DNA of 64,000 nucleotides from JAAYLC01 sp035654795 (GTDB lineage: Bacteria; Bacteroidota; Bacteroidia; Flavobacteriales; Flavobacteriaceae): positions 1-64,000 of the forward strand of contig DASRWC010000029.1 in the NCBI GenBank assembly GCA_035654795.1, given 5' to 3'. The position numbers were made by a program, and so were the translations under genes. Positions 1-10,020 of the stretch are shown here, one piece after another. A model generated the notes under the pieces. That model did no database searches and had not been told where the DNA came from. It saw nothing but the letters and a program-made list of their open reading frames with translations. Positions within the stretch are counted from its first letter, which is position 1. The number at the start of each line of letters is the position of its first letter.

Positions 1-3000
1 TACTCTAAAAGCCTCTTCTTTTCCATTAACAAACTTCACGTGGAAGATGTAGGCTCCTGAAGCGAGTTCAGAAACATCTATGGTTCCATTATTAAGGTGT
101 TTGTTATTAATCACTTGTTGACCCAGTACGTTGTATCCAGAAACAGATTCGATTGCGATCTCTGATTTCAGATAAAGTACGTCTTCTACCGGGTTTGGAT
201 AGAATGAGAAGTTGACGAATGCATTATCTTCTATTCCAACTCCGGAATCTACCACCAAGGTATAATCTTCAAATTCTCCGAAATATGTCGGATCATTGAG
301 ACATGGCTCCTCCGGCGCGGGGTTTGTAGATCCTACAGCACCAACCATAAACCTCATGCGGTATTGACCATCAGCGGTACCTGCCGGTATGTCAATGACA
401 TCTTCCAGTACTACGCCTTGACCACCGTCTCCGATTTCACCGACGTAGTCTGACTGATCAAAAAGGCCATCCTTGTTCCAGTCAATCCACAATGATACTC
501 TCTCATACCATCCATCTCCCACGGTGACTGATATTGGGTAGGATTCACCTGCCACGACCGTTGCGGTTAAGTGCGTATAATCTCCGTATCCGCCGGGGCT
601 ACAGGTGGATGAATTATTAATCTCACGGAAGGTTACGTTTGTGATATTATCTCCGTCTGAACAGTTTGCGGCCGGAGTACAATATACTATTCCGGTGGTG
701 AATGTAGCTGTGGTTGAATATGCCGATTGGTTGGAAGCCGTACAAGTCACTTTTAATCTCCATTCTACTTGAACATCCATTTCACTTGGTGCGGTTGCTG
801 AGAATGTTTCATATTCATCTGTAGCGGTTCCTTCATCTACCCATCCGGCTCCGTCTGTATTGGATTCCCATTGGAATGACAATCCTGTATTAATAGAGAA
901 ACCTGATGCAGACACAATGTATGTAGAATCCGGTGCTCCTATTGCCGGAGCCACTGCAGCTGTTCCGGCTTCAGGGGTACCGTCACATGGAGTGAGTTCG
1001 GCAACGACGAATTTATAATCTTCAAATTCGCCATAAGTAAATCCTGTAGCACAAGGATTAACATCACCTGTGGTACTTAGCCAATGACTTGCGATTCTCA
1101 TTCTGGTTTCTCCTTCCAGTGCGGCTGCAGGAACTGTAAATGAGCCGGAGTGTGCAGCGAGATATCCTGCAGAGGCGTATGCCACTTCATCAGCATCAAA
1201 CGTTCCGTCTTGGTTCCAGTCCACCCAGATTCTGAATCCGGCTGTTCCCCCTTGAATGCTTACGTTAAAATTAACTGATTCACCGGGCACTTGTCCAACA
1301 GAATGGGTATCGTAGTAATCACCATAACCTCCGGCAGAGAATCCGGTACCATCGTTTGTAATATTCGGATTTCCACCTGTGGTGCTAAAGCTGCTGATAT
1401 ACCTTGAGGCATCGGTTGCTCCCGGAGTACAATATAATTTCACAGTGGTGAATGTAGCCACTGAAGAGTAAGAAGATTCATTAGAAGCAACGCATGTCAC
1501 TTTTAATCTCCACTCAACCTCAACTCCCACTTCATCAGGTGCAGTAGCTGAAACTGCCTCATAGAAATCAGTTGGTGTTCCTTCGTCAATCCATCCGGCA
1601 CCATCTGTATTTGATTCCCATTGGAAGCTCATACCTGATGCGATGGAATATCCTGTTGAAGAAACTTGATAAGTAGATCCAACATTTCCTTCGTCTGGAG
1701 TAACTGCCGCCGTACCACCATCTGGTGTCCCGGTACAAGGTGTTAGAGCCTGCACCACAAATTTGTAGTCTTCAAATTCACCATAAGTAAATCCGGTTGC
1801 ACATGGATCCACATCACCTGTAGTACTCAACCAGTGACTTACTACACGCATTCTAGTTTCCCCCGACAATGCCGAGGCAGGAACTTGGAAAGAACCTGTT
1901 TGTGAATTTGCATAACCTGAAGATTGATAGGCTACCTCATCCGCAGTAAATTCTCCATCTTGATTCCAATCTACCCATATTCTGAATCCGGCTGTTCCGC
2001 CTGAAATATCAGCTTCAAAACTTACCTCTTCATTTGCGATTTGCTGGATCATATGTGAATCATAGTAATCGCCATATCCACCAGCAGAGAATCCTGAATT
2101 CAAGTTGCTGGTATTCACTAATGCTCCGGTTGTCGAAAAGTTATTGATATACCTGGTGTTATTCGTTCCTTCTGGGGTACAATAAACAACAGGTGTTGGA
2201 GCCGGCACAACAGTAAATTTATAATCTTCAAATTCGCCTGTAGTATAGGCAGTAGCGCAGGGGCTTGCATCACCGGTTGTGCTTGACCAATGGTTTACAA
2301 TTCTCATTCTGGTATCTCCCGGTAGTGCGGTATCAGGCACCGTAAAGCTTCCGGAATGGCTATTTCCAAATCCTGATGAAGCATAAACAACTTCATCCGC
2401 CTCAAATGTTCCGTTTTGGTTCCAGTCCACCCAGATTCTAAATCCGAATGTACCTCCTTCAAAACTTGCTTCAAAGTCTATATCTTCTCCTACTAATTGC
2501 GTTGCGCTATGAGTGTCATAAAAATCTCCATACCCACCGGTAGAGAAGCCGCTTGACATATTGGTTATGTCAGTGATTCCATTTGAGGTAGAGAAATCGT
2601 CGATATATCGTGCTGTATTTGTTGCAGCAGGAATGCAATATACTTTTTCCGAAGTAAATGTAACCACTGTTGAATATGAAGATTCATTAGAAGCAACGCA
2701 GGTCACTTTTAATCTCCAATCCACTGTACTTCCTACAGGTCCTTGTGCTGTGGCAGTTTTATCTTCATAGAATTCCGTAGCATCTCCTGATGCTTCCCAT
2801 CCGCTTCCGGAGTCTGATTCCCATTGGAAGGATAATCCCGATGCAGCAGTGTATCCCGTTGAAGACACAGTATAGATAGATCCCACATTTCCTGATGCCG
2901 GATTTACTGAAGCGGCTCCTCCTGCGGGTGTACCGGTACAACCGGGTAAGGGCACAACAACAAATTCATAATCTTCAAATTCACCGTTTGTAAATGCCGT

Positions 3001-5118
3001 AGTACACGGACTAGTATCTCCTGTTGTACTTAAATAATGACTCACCACTCTCATCCTAGTAGAACCTGTCAGTGCATTGGTAGGAACTGTGATTGTTCCG
3101 GATTGTGAGTTTCCATAGGCTGTAGAAGCATAGGCTACCTCATTGGCTTCAAAAGTTCCGTTTTGATTCCAATCTACCCATACTCTCAGTCCGGCAGTTC
3201 CTCCGGAGATGTCAGCGGTAACGTCTATTGTCTCACCAAGCATTTGAGAAACGGAGTGAGTGGCAGTAAAATTACCATAACCTCCTGTCGAGAAGCCACT
3301 CGCCATGTTGGAAATATTAGTTATTCCATCTTCTGTAGAGAAGTTATTGATAAAGCGGGAACTGTTGGTAGCTGAAGGCGTACAATATACTCTCTCTGAA
3401 GTAAATGTTGCAACAGTAGAGTATGAACTTTCGTTAGAAGCAACGCAGGTCACTTTTAATCTCCAATCCGCCGTGGCTCCCACGGGCCCTTGAGCTGTTG
3501 CTGTTTTGTCTTCGTAGAACTCAGTAGCATCTCCCGAAGCTGCCCATCCACTACCGGTATTTGATTCCCATTGGAAGGATAATCCTGATGCAGTGGTATA
3601 ACCGGTGGAAGAAACCGTGTAAGTAGTACCGATGTTTCCTGAGGTTGGGTTGACCGAAGCAGTTCCTCCTGCAGGCGTACCGGTACAAGCCGGCAATGGC
3701 ACGACAACAAATTCATAATCTTCAAATTCTCCATTTGTAAATGCAGTAGTACACGGACTAGTATCTCCTGTTGTACTTAAATAATGACTCACGATCCTCA
3801 TTCTAGTAGAGCCTGTAAGTGCATTGGTAGGAACTGTGATTGTTCCAGACTGTGAGTTTCCATAGGCGGTAGAAGCATAGGCTACCTCATTGGCTTCAAA
3901 AGTTCCGTTTTGATTCCAATCTACCCAAACTCTAAATCCGGCAGTACCTCCGGAGATGTCTGTAGTAAAACTTACAGATTCTCCTACCATTTGAGAAACA
4001 GAGTGTGTATCCACAAAATTTCCATATCCCCCGGTGGAAAAACCGCTGTTAAGATTCGAAATATTTACAGAACCTCCTGTCGTTGAAAAATTATTAATGA
4101 ACCTCGAATTATTTGTTGCCGAAGGAGTGCAATAAAGATCTGTTGTAAATGATGCCACAGTTGAATAAGCAGATTCGTTTGAGGCTGTACAAGTCGCTTT
4201 TAGTCTCCACTCTACCACGGTTCCTACAGGTCCCTGAGCAGTTGCGGAATAGGTTGTAGCTTCTGACGTTGGAGTTCCCACAGGGGTCCATCCACTTCCC
4301 GAATTATGCTCCCATTGAAATGTCAGCCCCATACCGTTTGTTGCTCCGGTTGTAGACAAAACGTAAGTTGATCCTTCAGTACCTCGTGCAGGATTGGCGG
4401 AAGCCGTACCTGCTGAAGGTGTTCCGGTACAAGGTGCAAGAAGGCTTCCTACAAATTGGATTTGAGCAACAGTATTACTTCTGCTACTGGCAGTTGGCGG
4501 CGAAGCGGGATTCGGATTGGTGGAGTCCGAATAATAATAAATTGACTTATTTCCTGATGAAGGTGCCAAAATATATCCTGCCCATGAAGGATTATTCCCA
4601 TAGTCAGGCGTATTTTCGTCAACAGCAACTATGATATTACTTGTTCCGTCCCAGGTGAACGGTGTGGAAAGGGTAATCTCCATCCATTCATTTGCTACCA
4701 CTGAACTTGGAATTTCCCCATTAAATACCTGAATTAAGGAAGCGACCGGAACCCAGTCGGTAGTTGAAGAGAAATTGGTTTTGGTTGTTGTGCCCATGTA
4801 AACTATCCAGTCTTTCCAATACGTGGTGGACATTGAAGCTTTCGCTTTATATCTGATTTTGGTGATTTCTCCGGCGACTGCTCCCTGGGCAACCATTTCA
4901 GCAGCAGTATAAATTACTTGGGAATATGAATAATTATACAAATAATAATTAGGAGAATAATTGGAAGTCTCAGTTCCGCTACCTCCCAAATGGACTGCGC
5001 TTTGAGACCACCCCAAGGAACTTACTAAAAGGGCGATAATAAACGTTAGAGGGATGAAACCAAACCTCCAAGTTGCACTACGCTTTTGTGGCTTTCCACG
5101 CGTGTAATCATAGATCAT
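1..5118 (-). CDS. giant GEVED-repeat secreted protein, T9SS type A signal (3' end cut by window)
   Basis: An open frame runs from ATG at 5118 to the window edge without a stop, giving at least 1706 residues. The N-terminus has a signal peptide (hydrophobic stretch about residues 21-38, ending LGWSQ). After a roughly 190-residue unassigned domain come Ig-like segments alternating with GEVED domains, each recognisable by WVDWNQNG followed about 70 residues later by GEFEDY. I count six copies, with GEFEDY near residues 463, 712, 961, 1113, 1363 and 1616; the last copy is divergent (LWIDWNKDG). Copies are about 250 residues apart except the third-to-fourth step (about 150), where the Ig-like spacer is missing. 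From residue about 1626 on, FYPNPVEDVLYL and the Gly-Tyr-Asn-Val-Leu-Gly-Gln pattern are a type A T9SS sorting domain; only the last few residues and stop are outside. Family knowledge says such proteins are exported by T9SS and anchored or released at the surface; a role in adhesion is inferred. Confidence 0.88.
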   Translation of the reverse strand, partial: MIYDYTRGKPQKRSATWRFGFIPLTFIIALLVSSLGWSQSAVHLGGSGTETSNYSPNYYLYNYSYSQVIYTAAEMVAQGAVAGEITKIRYKAKASMSTTYWKDWIVYMGTTTKTNFSSTTDWVPVASLIQVFNGEIPSSVVANEWMEITLSTPFTWDGTSNIIVAVDENTPDYGNNPSWAGYILAPSSGNKSIYYYSDSTNPNPASPPTASSRSNTVAQIQFVGSLLAPCTGTPSAGTASANPARGTEGSTYVLSTTGATNGMGLTFQWEHNSGSGWTPVGTPTSEATTYSATAQGPVGTVVEWRLKATCTASNESAYSTVASFTTDLYCTPSATNNSRFINNFSTTGGSVNISNLNSGFSTGGYGNFVDTHSVSQMVGESVSFTTDISGGTAGFRVWVDWNQNGTFEANEVAYASTAYGNSQSGTITVPTNALTGSTRMRIVSHYLSTTGDTSPCTTAFTNGEFEDYEFVVVPLPACTGTPAGGTASVNPTSGNIGTTYTVSSTGYTTASGLSFQWESNTGSGWAASGDATEFYEDKTATAQGPVGATADWRLKVTCVASNESSYSTVATFTSERVYCTPSATNSSRFINNFSTEDGITNISNMASGFSTGGYGNFTATHSVSQMLGETIDVTADISGGTAGLRVWVDWNQNGTFEANEVAYASTAYGNSQSGTITVPTNALTGSTRMRVVSHYLSTTGDTSPCTTAFTNGEFEDYEFVVVPLPGCTGTPAGGAASVNPASGNVGSIYTVSSTGYTAASGLSFQWESDSGSGWEASGDATEFYEDKTATAQGPVGSTVDWRLKVTCVASNESSYSTVVTFTSEKVYCIPAATNTARYIDDFSTSNGITDITNMSSGFSTGGYGDFYDTHSATQLVGEDIDFEASFEGGTFGFRIWVDWNQNGTFEADEVVYASSGFGNSHSGSFTVPDTALPGDTRMRIVNHWSSTTGDASPCATAYTTGEFEDYKFTVVPAPTPVVYCTPEGTNNTRYINNFSTTGALVNTSNLNSGFSAGGYGDYYDSHMIQQIANEEVSFEADISGGTAGFRIWVDWNQDGEFTADEVAYQSSGYANSQTGSFQVPASALSGETRMRVVSHWLSTTGDVDPCATGFTYGEFEDYKFVVQALTPCTGTPDGGTAAVTPDEGNVGSTYQVSSTGYSIASGMSFQWESNTDGAGWIDEGTPTDFYEAVSATAPDEVGVEVEWRLKVTCVASNESSYSSVATFTTVKLYCTPGATDASRYISSFSTTGGNPNITNDGTGFSAGGYGDYYDTHSVGQVPGESVNFNVSIQGGTAGFRIWVDWNQDGTFDADEVAYASAGYLAAHSGSFTVPAAALEGETRMRIASHWLSTTGDVNPCATGFTYGEFEDYKFVVAELTPCDGTPEAGTAAVAPAIGAPDSTYIVSASGFSINTGLSFQWESNTDGAGWVDEGTATDEYETFSATAPSEMDVQVEWRLKVTCTASNQSAYSTTATFTTGIVYCTPAANCSDGDNITNVTFREINNSSTCSPGGYGDYTHLTATVVAGESYPISVTVGDGWYERVSLWIDWNKDGLFDQSDYVGEIGDGGQGVVLEDVIDIPAGTADGQYRMRFMVGAVGSTNPAPEEPCLNDPTYFGEFEDYTLVVDSGVGIEDNAFVNFSFYPNPVEDVLYLKSEIAIESVSGYNVLGQQVINNKHLNNGTIDVSELASGAYIFHVKFVNGKEEAFRV

Positions 5119-5154
5119 AATTGTTACAATTTAGTTAATAAAAAAGATGAATAA

Positions 5155-5162
5155 CAAATTTA
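5155..5162 (-). promoter_or_regulatory. putative -7 element (TAAATTTG) of the GEVED-repeat gene
   Basis: The minus strand reads TAAATTTG, an exact match to the Bacteroidota -7 consensus TAnnTTTG, about 37 bases before the ATG. A TTG lies only 13 bases upstream, shorter than the usual 17-20, so the -33 part is not convincing. Confidence 0.4.
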
Positions 5163-5276
5163 GGAAATATTTTGGCAACCCTTGCATTAATTTTAGGATT
5201 ACCTTTCTCTTTCTTATTAGTGTACTCACAAACCCATGAATATGTCAACTTCATATTTCCGGGCATTGTCAATAAT

Positions 5277-5313
5277 AAAAAAGCTCCGCAGGGTCAAACC
5301 TTGTGGAGCTTTT
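5277..5313 (-). terminator. intrinsic terminator behind the YugP-type peptidase
   Basis: Inverted repeat AAAGCTCCGCAGG / CCTTGTGGAGCTTT (mostly paired, one G-T) with a T run on the minus strand, 24 bases past the stop of the peptidase gene. It separates that gene from the repeat-adhesin gene that follows on the same strand. Confidence 0.75.
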
Positions 5314-5336
5314 ATGATCTTAACTATGATTTATTT

Positions 5337-6026
5337 TTACCTTCTATCTAAAAACATGGAGATAAAATACAGCAATGTTGCCAAAGAACCAATAGCTGCA
5401 ACGACATAGGTACGTGCCGCCCATTTTAACGCATCTTTGGCTCCATCATGTTCTTGAGGTGTGAGCATGTTATTGGCTTCAAGCCATACGAGCGCTCTTT
5501 TGCTAGCGTCAAATTCTACAGGCAGGGTGATGAATGAAAACAAAGTTGTCATTGCGAAGAGCCCGATTCCTATAGCAAAAATCCAAGCGCCAAAGGCAGA
5601 TCCGGTAGCGAAAAGAATGATGCCCGCCATTATAACGAAATTCGACAATTTACTCGAAATACTCACTGCCGGCACAATTGCCGACCGCATTTTTAGCCAA
5701 CTATATGCGGTAGCATGTTGCACGGCGTGTCCACATTCGTGGGCAGCTACTGCTGCGGCCGCGGCATTTCGTTGCATATACACCGGCTCGCTTAGATTCA
5801 CTGTCTTTTTTGTTGGATCATAATGATCTGTAAGTTGCCCTGGCACGGAAATTACTTTCACATCATAAATACCATTATCAGCTAGCATTTTTTCTGCTAT
5901 TTCCTTTCCGCTCATGCCGTTTCGCAAGTGGATTTGGCTGTATTTTTTAAATTTTGATTTTAACTGATTGCTCACCAACCAGCTTACCAGGAAGATAACT
6001 CCGGCAAGTAAATAGTATCCTGTCAT
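5337..6026 (-). CDS. zinc metallopeptidase, YugP family (Zn_peptidase_2)
   Basis: A 229-residue membrane protein, the usual length for this family. An N-terminal membrane segment (about residues 3-19) is followed by a soluble part with the zinc-binding motif HECGHAVQHA near residue 96, then two or three hydrophobic segments (about 130-170 and 205-224). The HExGH core and the following conserved Asp (VEFDAS) are those of the YugP/neutral zinc peptidase family. Substrates of this family are unknown; membrane protein turnover is a guess. It lies 45 bases downstream of leuS on the same strand and has its own terminator, so it may be the last gene of a leuS transcript. Confidence 0.85.
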   Translation of the reverse strand: MTGYYLLAGVIFLVSWLVSNQLKSKFKKYSQIHLRNGMSGKEIAEKMLADNGIYDVKVISVPGQLTDHYDPTKKTVNLSEPVYMQRNAAAAAVAAHECGHAVQHATAYSWLKMRSAIVPAVSISSKLSNFVIMAGIILFATGSAFGAWIFAIGIGLFAMTTLFSFITLPVEFDASKRALVWLEANNMLTPQEHDGAKDALKWAARTYVVAAIGSLATLLYFISMFLDRR

Positions 6027-6071
6027 TTTAATATGGTTTTTACATTTCTTCTATAGCAAATAGTGTGCAAT

Positions 6072-8936
6072 TTAAATCACGATATTCACAATCTTCCCCG
6101 GCACCACTATAATTTTTTTTGGAGATGCTCCTTCCAAATAACGCGCAGTCTTATCGTGTGACATAACGGCAGCTTCTATTTCTTCTTTTGACAAAGAAGC
6201 CGGTAGATTTAAGTTGAAGCGCATCTTTCCGTTGAAAGAGATGGGATAGTTTTTTTCATTTTCCACCAAATATTTCTCATCGAATATGGGAAAGGCTGCT
6301 TTCGAAATGCTTTCGGTATGTCCCAGTTTCTCCCACAGTTCTTCGGCAATATGGGGGGCGTAGGGAGAAATTAAAATCAACAGAGGCTCTAGGATTTCTC
6401 TGGCGTAACATCCGGCTGCGGTTAATTCATTCACAGCAATCATAAAGGTAGATACTGAGGTATTAAAACTAAAACCATCAATATCTTCTTGAACTTTCTT
6501 TATGGTTTTGTGCAAGATTTTCATTCCCTCTTTGGATGTATCTGCTGTCTTCTCGACAACAAAAAAAGTTTCATTTTCTCCGGAATGGTACAGTTTCCAC
6601 AGTTTTTTCAGAAAACCATGCACCCCCGTTATTCCGGCTGTATTCCATGGTTTTGCTTGCTCCAACGGGCCTAGAAACATCTCATACATTCTCAATGTGT
6701 CTGCCCCATACTGATCGCAAATCGCATCAGGATTTACCACATTAAACTTGCTTTTAGACATTTTCTCCACTTCTCGGGAAACTTTAAAGGTTTCTGATTT
6801 CCCTACATATATTTCCCCGTTTTCCAGTTCAAAAGTGGCATCTGCGAATTCCCCTCCTGAATCGACAAGTGCTTTTATATTTAGTTGATTGTGCCCATCT
6901 ACAAAATCCACATTCACGTGGAGGGGGTGTGTATTGTATGCTTCTGCCCGGCCGGCAGATACAAATTTCTTTTTTTCCTCACCCTCTACCCGATAAATGA
7001 ATGCACTCTCACCCAAGATCATGCCTTGATTTATCAGTTTTTTGAACGGCTCGTCAACAGGCACCAGATTTCTGTCAAAAAGAAATTTTACCCAAAACCG
7101 ACTATAGAGCAAATGCCCTGTAGCGTGTTCGCTTCCACCAATATAGAGATCTACGTCCTGCCAATAGTCCAATGCTCCCTTTGATGCAAAATATTTGGCT
7201 CTGTTTTCTTTCTCTTCCATATACCTGAAAAAGTACCAGCTACTTCCCGCCCAACCCGGCATGGTATTCAGTTCCAACGGAAAAACGGTAATATTATCGA
7301 TCGCATTATTTGACACAACCTCGTTTTTTTCTGTGTCCCATGCCCAGATGTCAGCACGGCCTAAAGGGGGTTCTCCTTCTTCTGTCGGAAGGTATTTTTC
7401 AACTTCCGGAAGTCTCAAGGGGAGGTATTTTTCAGAAATGGCTTGAGGCATTCCGTCTTGGTAGTATATAGGAAACGGTTCTCCCCAATAACGCTGCCGG
7501 CTGAAAACTGCATCGCGCATGCGGAATGATATTTTTCCTCTTCCGATTCCTTTTTCTTCCAATTTTTGAATAACGATCGCCACGGCTTTCTGATATTCGA
7601 GACCATTTAAAAAGTCGCTGTTTTCAAGTCTTATGTCCGACTTAGCTGCAAAAGGCAACTCGGCATCATCGATTCCTTCAAATATATTGGGAACAGGCAA
7701 ATTAAATTGTTTTGCAAAATCATAATCTCGACGGTCTCCCGCGGGGACACTCATTACTGCTCCAGTTCCATATCCGGCAAGAACATAGTCTCCAATCCAA
7801 ACAGGAATATTTTCTCCCGTAAAAGGATGTATGGCATAGGCTCCTGTAAATACCCCGGTAATATTTTTCACATCAGCCATCCGGTCACGCTCACTTCTTT
7901 TTGCCGTTGCATCTATATAATTCCGGACTTCCTGTTTTTGCGCCTCTGTTGTAATTTTTAATACCAAATCGTGTTCCGGCGCAAGGACCATGAAGCTTAC
8001 ACCAAAAATGGTATCGGGACGCGTTGTGAACACATTAATTTTATGACCGGAATCTAAAAGATTGAAAGTCACTTCTGCGCCTTCGCTTCTTCCTATCCAG
8101 TTGGTTTGTGATTCTTTCAGAGGCAGCGGCCAATCTATCTTGTTTAGATCATCCAGCAATCTTTGTGCATAGGCACTGATGCGCATGATCCATTGTTTCA
8201 TTTTTTTTCGTACGACCGGATATCCTCCTCTTTCCGAAACGCCGTTTACGATCTCGTCGTTTGCCAAAACAGTTCCCAACTGCGCGCACCAATTCACCTC
8301 TGTATCTGCAAGGTATGTTAGTCTGTATTTTAAAAGAATTTCTTCTTTTGCGACTTTATCAAAATCCAGCCATTCCTGAGCTGTAAATACAGGTACATCA
8401 TCATCGGATGCGGCTTTCACGTTACTGTTTCCTTCCGAAGAGAAAATTATTCGCAGTTCCTCAATGGAACGTGCTTTGTCTGCTTCTTTATCATACCAAC
8501 TGTCAAAAAGTTGAAGAAAAATCCACTGAGTCCACCGGTAATATTCCGGATCGGAGGTGCGCACTTCACGATCCCAATCAAATGAAAACCCGATTTTATC
8601 GAGCTGCTCTCGGTACCTTGCAATGTTTTCTTCTGTTGTTTTGGCCGGATGTTGTCCGGTCTGGATGGCGTATTGCTCTGCCGGAAGCCCAAAGGAATCA
8701 TATCCCATGGGATGGAGAACGTTGTACCCGCGATGTCTCATGTAGCGGGCATAGATATCACTCGCGATGTAGCCCAGCGGATGCCCCACATGAAGTCCGA
8801 CTCCCGATGGATATGGGAACATATCGAGAACGTAATACTTCGGTTTTTCGCTTCGGTTATCGGCGGCGAAGGTTTTGTTCTCTGCCCAATATTTTTGCCA
8901 TTTTCGTTCAATTTCGTTGAAGTGATATTTACTCAT
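6072..8936 (-). CDS. leuS: leucyl-tRNA synthetase
   Basis: Charges tRNA(Leu) with leucine in the cytoplasm. The class I signatures are present: PYPSGVGLHVGHPLGY with the HIGH-type HVGH at residues 49-52, and KMSKS at 725-729. The CP1 editing domain is recognisable by TTRPDTIFG and GTGAVMSVPAGDRRDYDFA; where many LeuRS have HD after VPA/VPG, this one has GD, while both Asp residues of the D-x-x-D pattern are kept. I place the start at 8936 (MSKYHFNEIE, 954 residues), because family members begin there; an in-frame ATG nine codons upstream (8963) overlaps the likely promoter. It is divergent from ftsX, with a -7 box at 8961-8968. Confidence 0.97.
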   Translation of the reverse strand: MSKYHFNEIERKWQKYWAENKTFAADNRSEKPKYYVLDMFPYPSGVGLHVGHPLGYIASDIYARYMRHRGYNVLHPMGYDSFGLPAEQYAIQTGQHPAKTTEENIARYREQLDKIGFSFDWDREVRTSDPEYYRWTQWIFLQLFDSWYDKEADKARSIEELRIIFSSEGNSNVKAASDDDVPVFTAQEWLDFDKVAKEEILLKYRLTYLADTEVNWCAQLGTVLANDEIVNGVSERGGYPVVRKKMKQWIMRISAYAQRLLDDLNKIDWPLPLKESQTNWIGRSEGAEVTFNLLDSGHKINVFTTRPDTIFGVSFMVLAPEHDLVLKITTEAQKQEVRNYIDATAKRSERDRMADVKNITGVFTGAYAIHPFTGENIPVWIGDYVLAGYGTGAVMSVPAGDRRDYDFAKQFNLPVPNIFEGIDDAELPFAAKSDIRLENSDFLNGLEYQKAVAIVIQKLEEKGIGRGKISFRMRDAVFSRQRYWGEPFPIYYQDGMPQAISEKYLPLRLPEVEKYLPTEEGEPPLGRADIWAWDTEKNEVVSNNAIDNITVFPLELNTMPGWAGSSWYFFRYMEEKENRAKYFASKGALDYWQDVDLYIGGSEHATGHLLYSRFWVKFLFDRNLVPVDEPFKKLINQGMILGESAFIYRVEGEEKKKFVSAGRAEAYNTHPLHVNVDFVDGHNQLNIKALVDSGGEFADATFELENGEIYVGKSETFKVSREVEKMSKSKFNVVNPDAICDQYGADTLRMYEMFLGPLEQAKPWNTAGITGVHGFLKKLWKLYHSGENETFFVVEKTADTSKEGMKILHKTIKKVQEDIDGFSFNTSVSTFMIAVNELTAAGCYAREILEPLLILISPYAPHIAEELWEKLGHTESISKAAFPIFDEKYLVENEKNYPISFNGKMRFNLNLPASLSKEEIEAAVMSHDKTARYLEGASPKKIIVVPGKIVNIVI

Positions 8937-8960
8937 GGTCCTTTTTCTAAAATTAGGCTG

Positions 8961-8968
8961 CAAATTTA
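8961..8968 (-). promoter_or_regulatory. putative -7 element (TAAATTTG) of leuS
   Basis: Exact TAnnTTTG match on the minus strand, 24 bases before the chosen leuS ATG at 8936. Its position supports that start over the upstream in-frame ATG at 8963. No clear TTG at the -33 distance. Confidence 0.4.
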
Positions 8969-9124
8969 CGTTTAATTCAGGAAGTATCCATGTTTAAAAC
9001 AATTCCTTGTGACTGTGGAAATAATCGGCTGTTATTATGCGTTTATGATGAGCAATCTTTGATGTCTGCTTACCCGCAGATACAAAATAACTTGTATTTT
9101 TACAACCTAAATCTCCTGCTTCTT

Positions 9125-10003
9125 ATGAGTTCCTCTTTTGAAAGATATCAAAAACGAAGACTTGTTTCTTCCTATTTCTCTGTAGTAATAAGCATTTCAT
9201 TGGTTTTATTTCTCTTGGGAATTTTGGGACTTTTGGTTTTGAATTCTAAGAAAGTAGCCGATTATTTTAAAGAGCAAGTTGCCATTTCCATTTTTTTAAA
9301 AGACACTGCAAAGGAAGTAGAAATTGAACAGTTGAAACAAAGTTTGGCCATGGCCGATTATACCAAGAGCGCCACATATGTATCTAAAGAAGATGCAGCC
9401 AAAGAGCACCAGCAGGTTTTGGGAGAAAATTTTATTGAGTATTTGGGGGAGAATCCATTACAAAATAGTATTGATGTATATGTTTTGGCTGATTATGTGA
9501 CTCCGGAGAAAATGGAAGAAATCACAGGAGAGATCAAAGCAAAGAATTTCGTGGAAGATGTTATTTACGACAAACCATTAATTGCGCAATTAACAGAAAA
9601 CGTACAGCGTATTAGTTTTTGGATCCTTGTTGTCAGCGGAATCTTTACTTTTATTGCCGTTCTTCTTATTAACAGCAGCATTAGACTTTCCATTTATTCC
9701 AAGCGATTTACAATCAAAACCATGCAGATGGTAGGCGCTACCAAACGTTTTATCAGGCGCCCCTTTGTGTGGAAGAGTGTGAGACTCGGCATCATAGGCG
9801 CTGCCATAGCTATGGCAGGAATGGGTGCTGTTTTATACTATTTGGATAAGAGCTTTCCTCAGCTTCAGCTTCTAAATGATCGGTTATTGTTGGCAGGATT
9901 ATTTGTCTTTATCTTATTGATGGGCTCATTGATAACCTGGTTCAGCACTTTTATAGCAACACAACGTTTCTTAAATTTGCGCACAGACGATTTATATTAT
10001 TAA
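9125..10003 (+). CDS. ftsX: cell division protein FtsX
   Basis: Permease-like partner of the FtsE ATPase; together they control peptidoglycan hydrolases at the division site. The 292-residue protein has a cytoplasmic N-terminus, a membrane segment (about 20-42), an extracytoplasmic domain with the PEKMEEI region, and three more membrane segments in the last 130 residues, including ISFWILVVSGIFTFIAVLL and the conserved KTMQMVGATKRFIRRPF loop. I start at ATG 9125 (MSSSFERYQKR); the frame is open 45 codons further up, but that stretch is unlike FtsX. ftsE is not in the window. It opens a + strand run with DUF3098, uppP and truB, a common Bacteroidota gene order. Confidence 0.94.
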   Translation: MSSSFERYQKRRLVSSYFSVVISISLVLFLLGILGLLVLNSKKVADYFKEQVAISIFLKDTAKEVEIEQLKQSLAMADYTKSATYVSKEDAAKEHQQVLGENFIEYLGENPLQNSIDVYVLADYVTPEKMEEITGEIKAKNFVEDVIYDKPLIAQLTENVQRISFWILVVSGIFTFIAVLLINSSIRLSIYSKRFTIKTMQMVGATKRFIRRPFVWKSVRLGIIGAAIAMAGMGAVLYYLDKSFPQLQLLNDRLLLAGLFVFILLMGSLITWFSTFIATQRFLNLRTDDLYY

Positions 10004-10020
10004 AAATTAAATTTTTTTGG

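Noticed and set aside
250..4330. Regularly spaced repeats resembling a CRISPR-like or satellite array
   Set aside because: The spacing of about 750 bases and continuous reading frame show protein domain repeats (GEVED and Ig-like), not short DNA repeats.
8408..8920. 170-residue open frame on + opposite leuS
   Set aside because: It lies wholly inside the leuS catalytic region, which is conserved on the other strand; no start context or family pattern.
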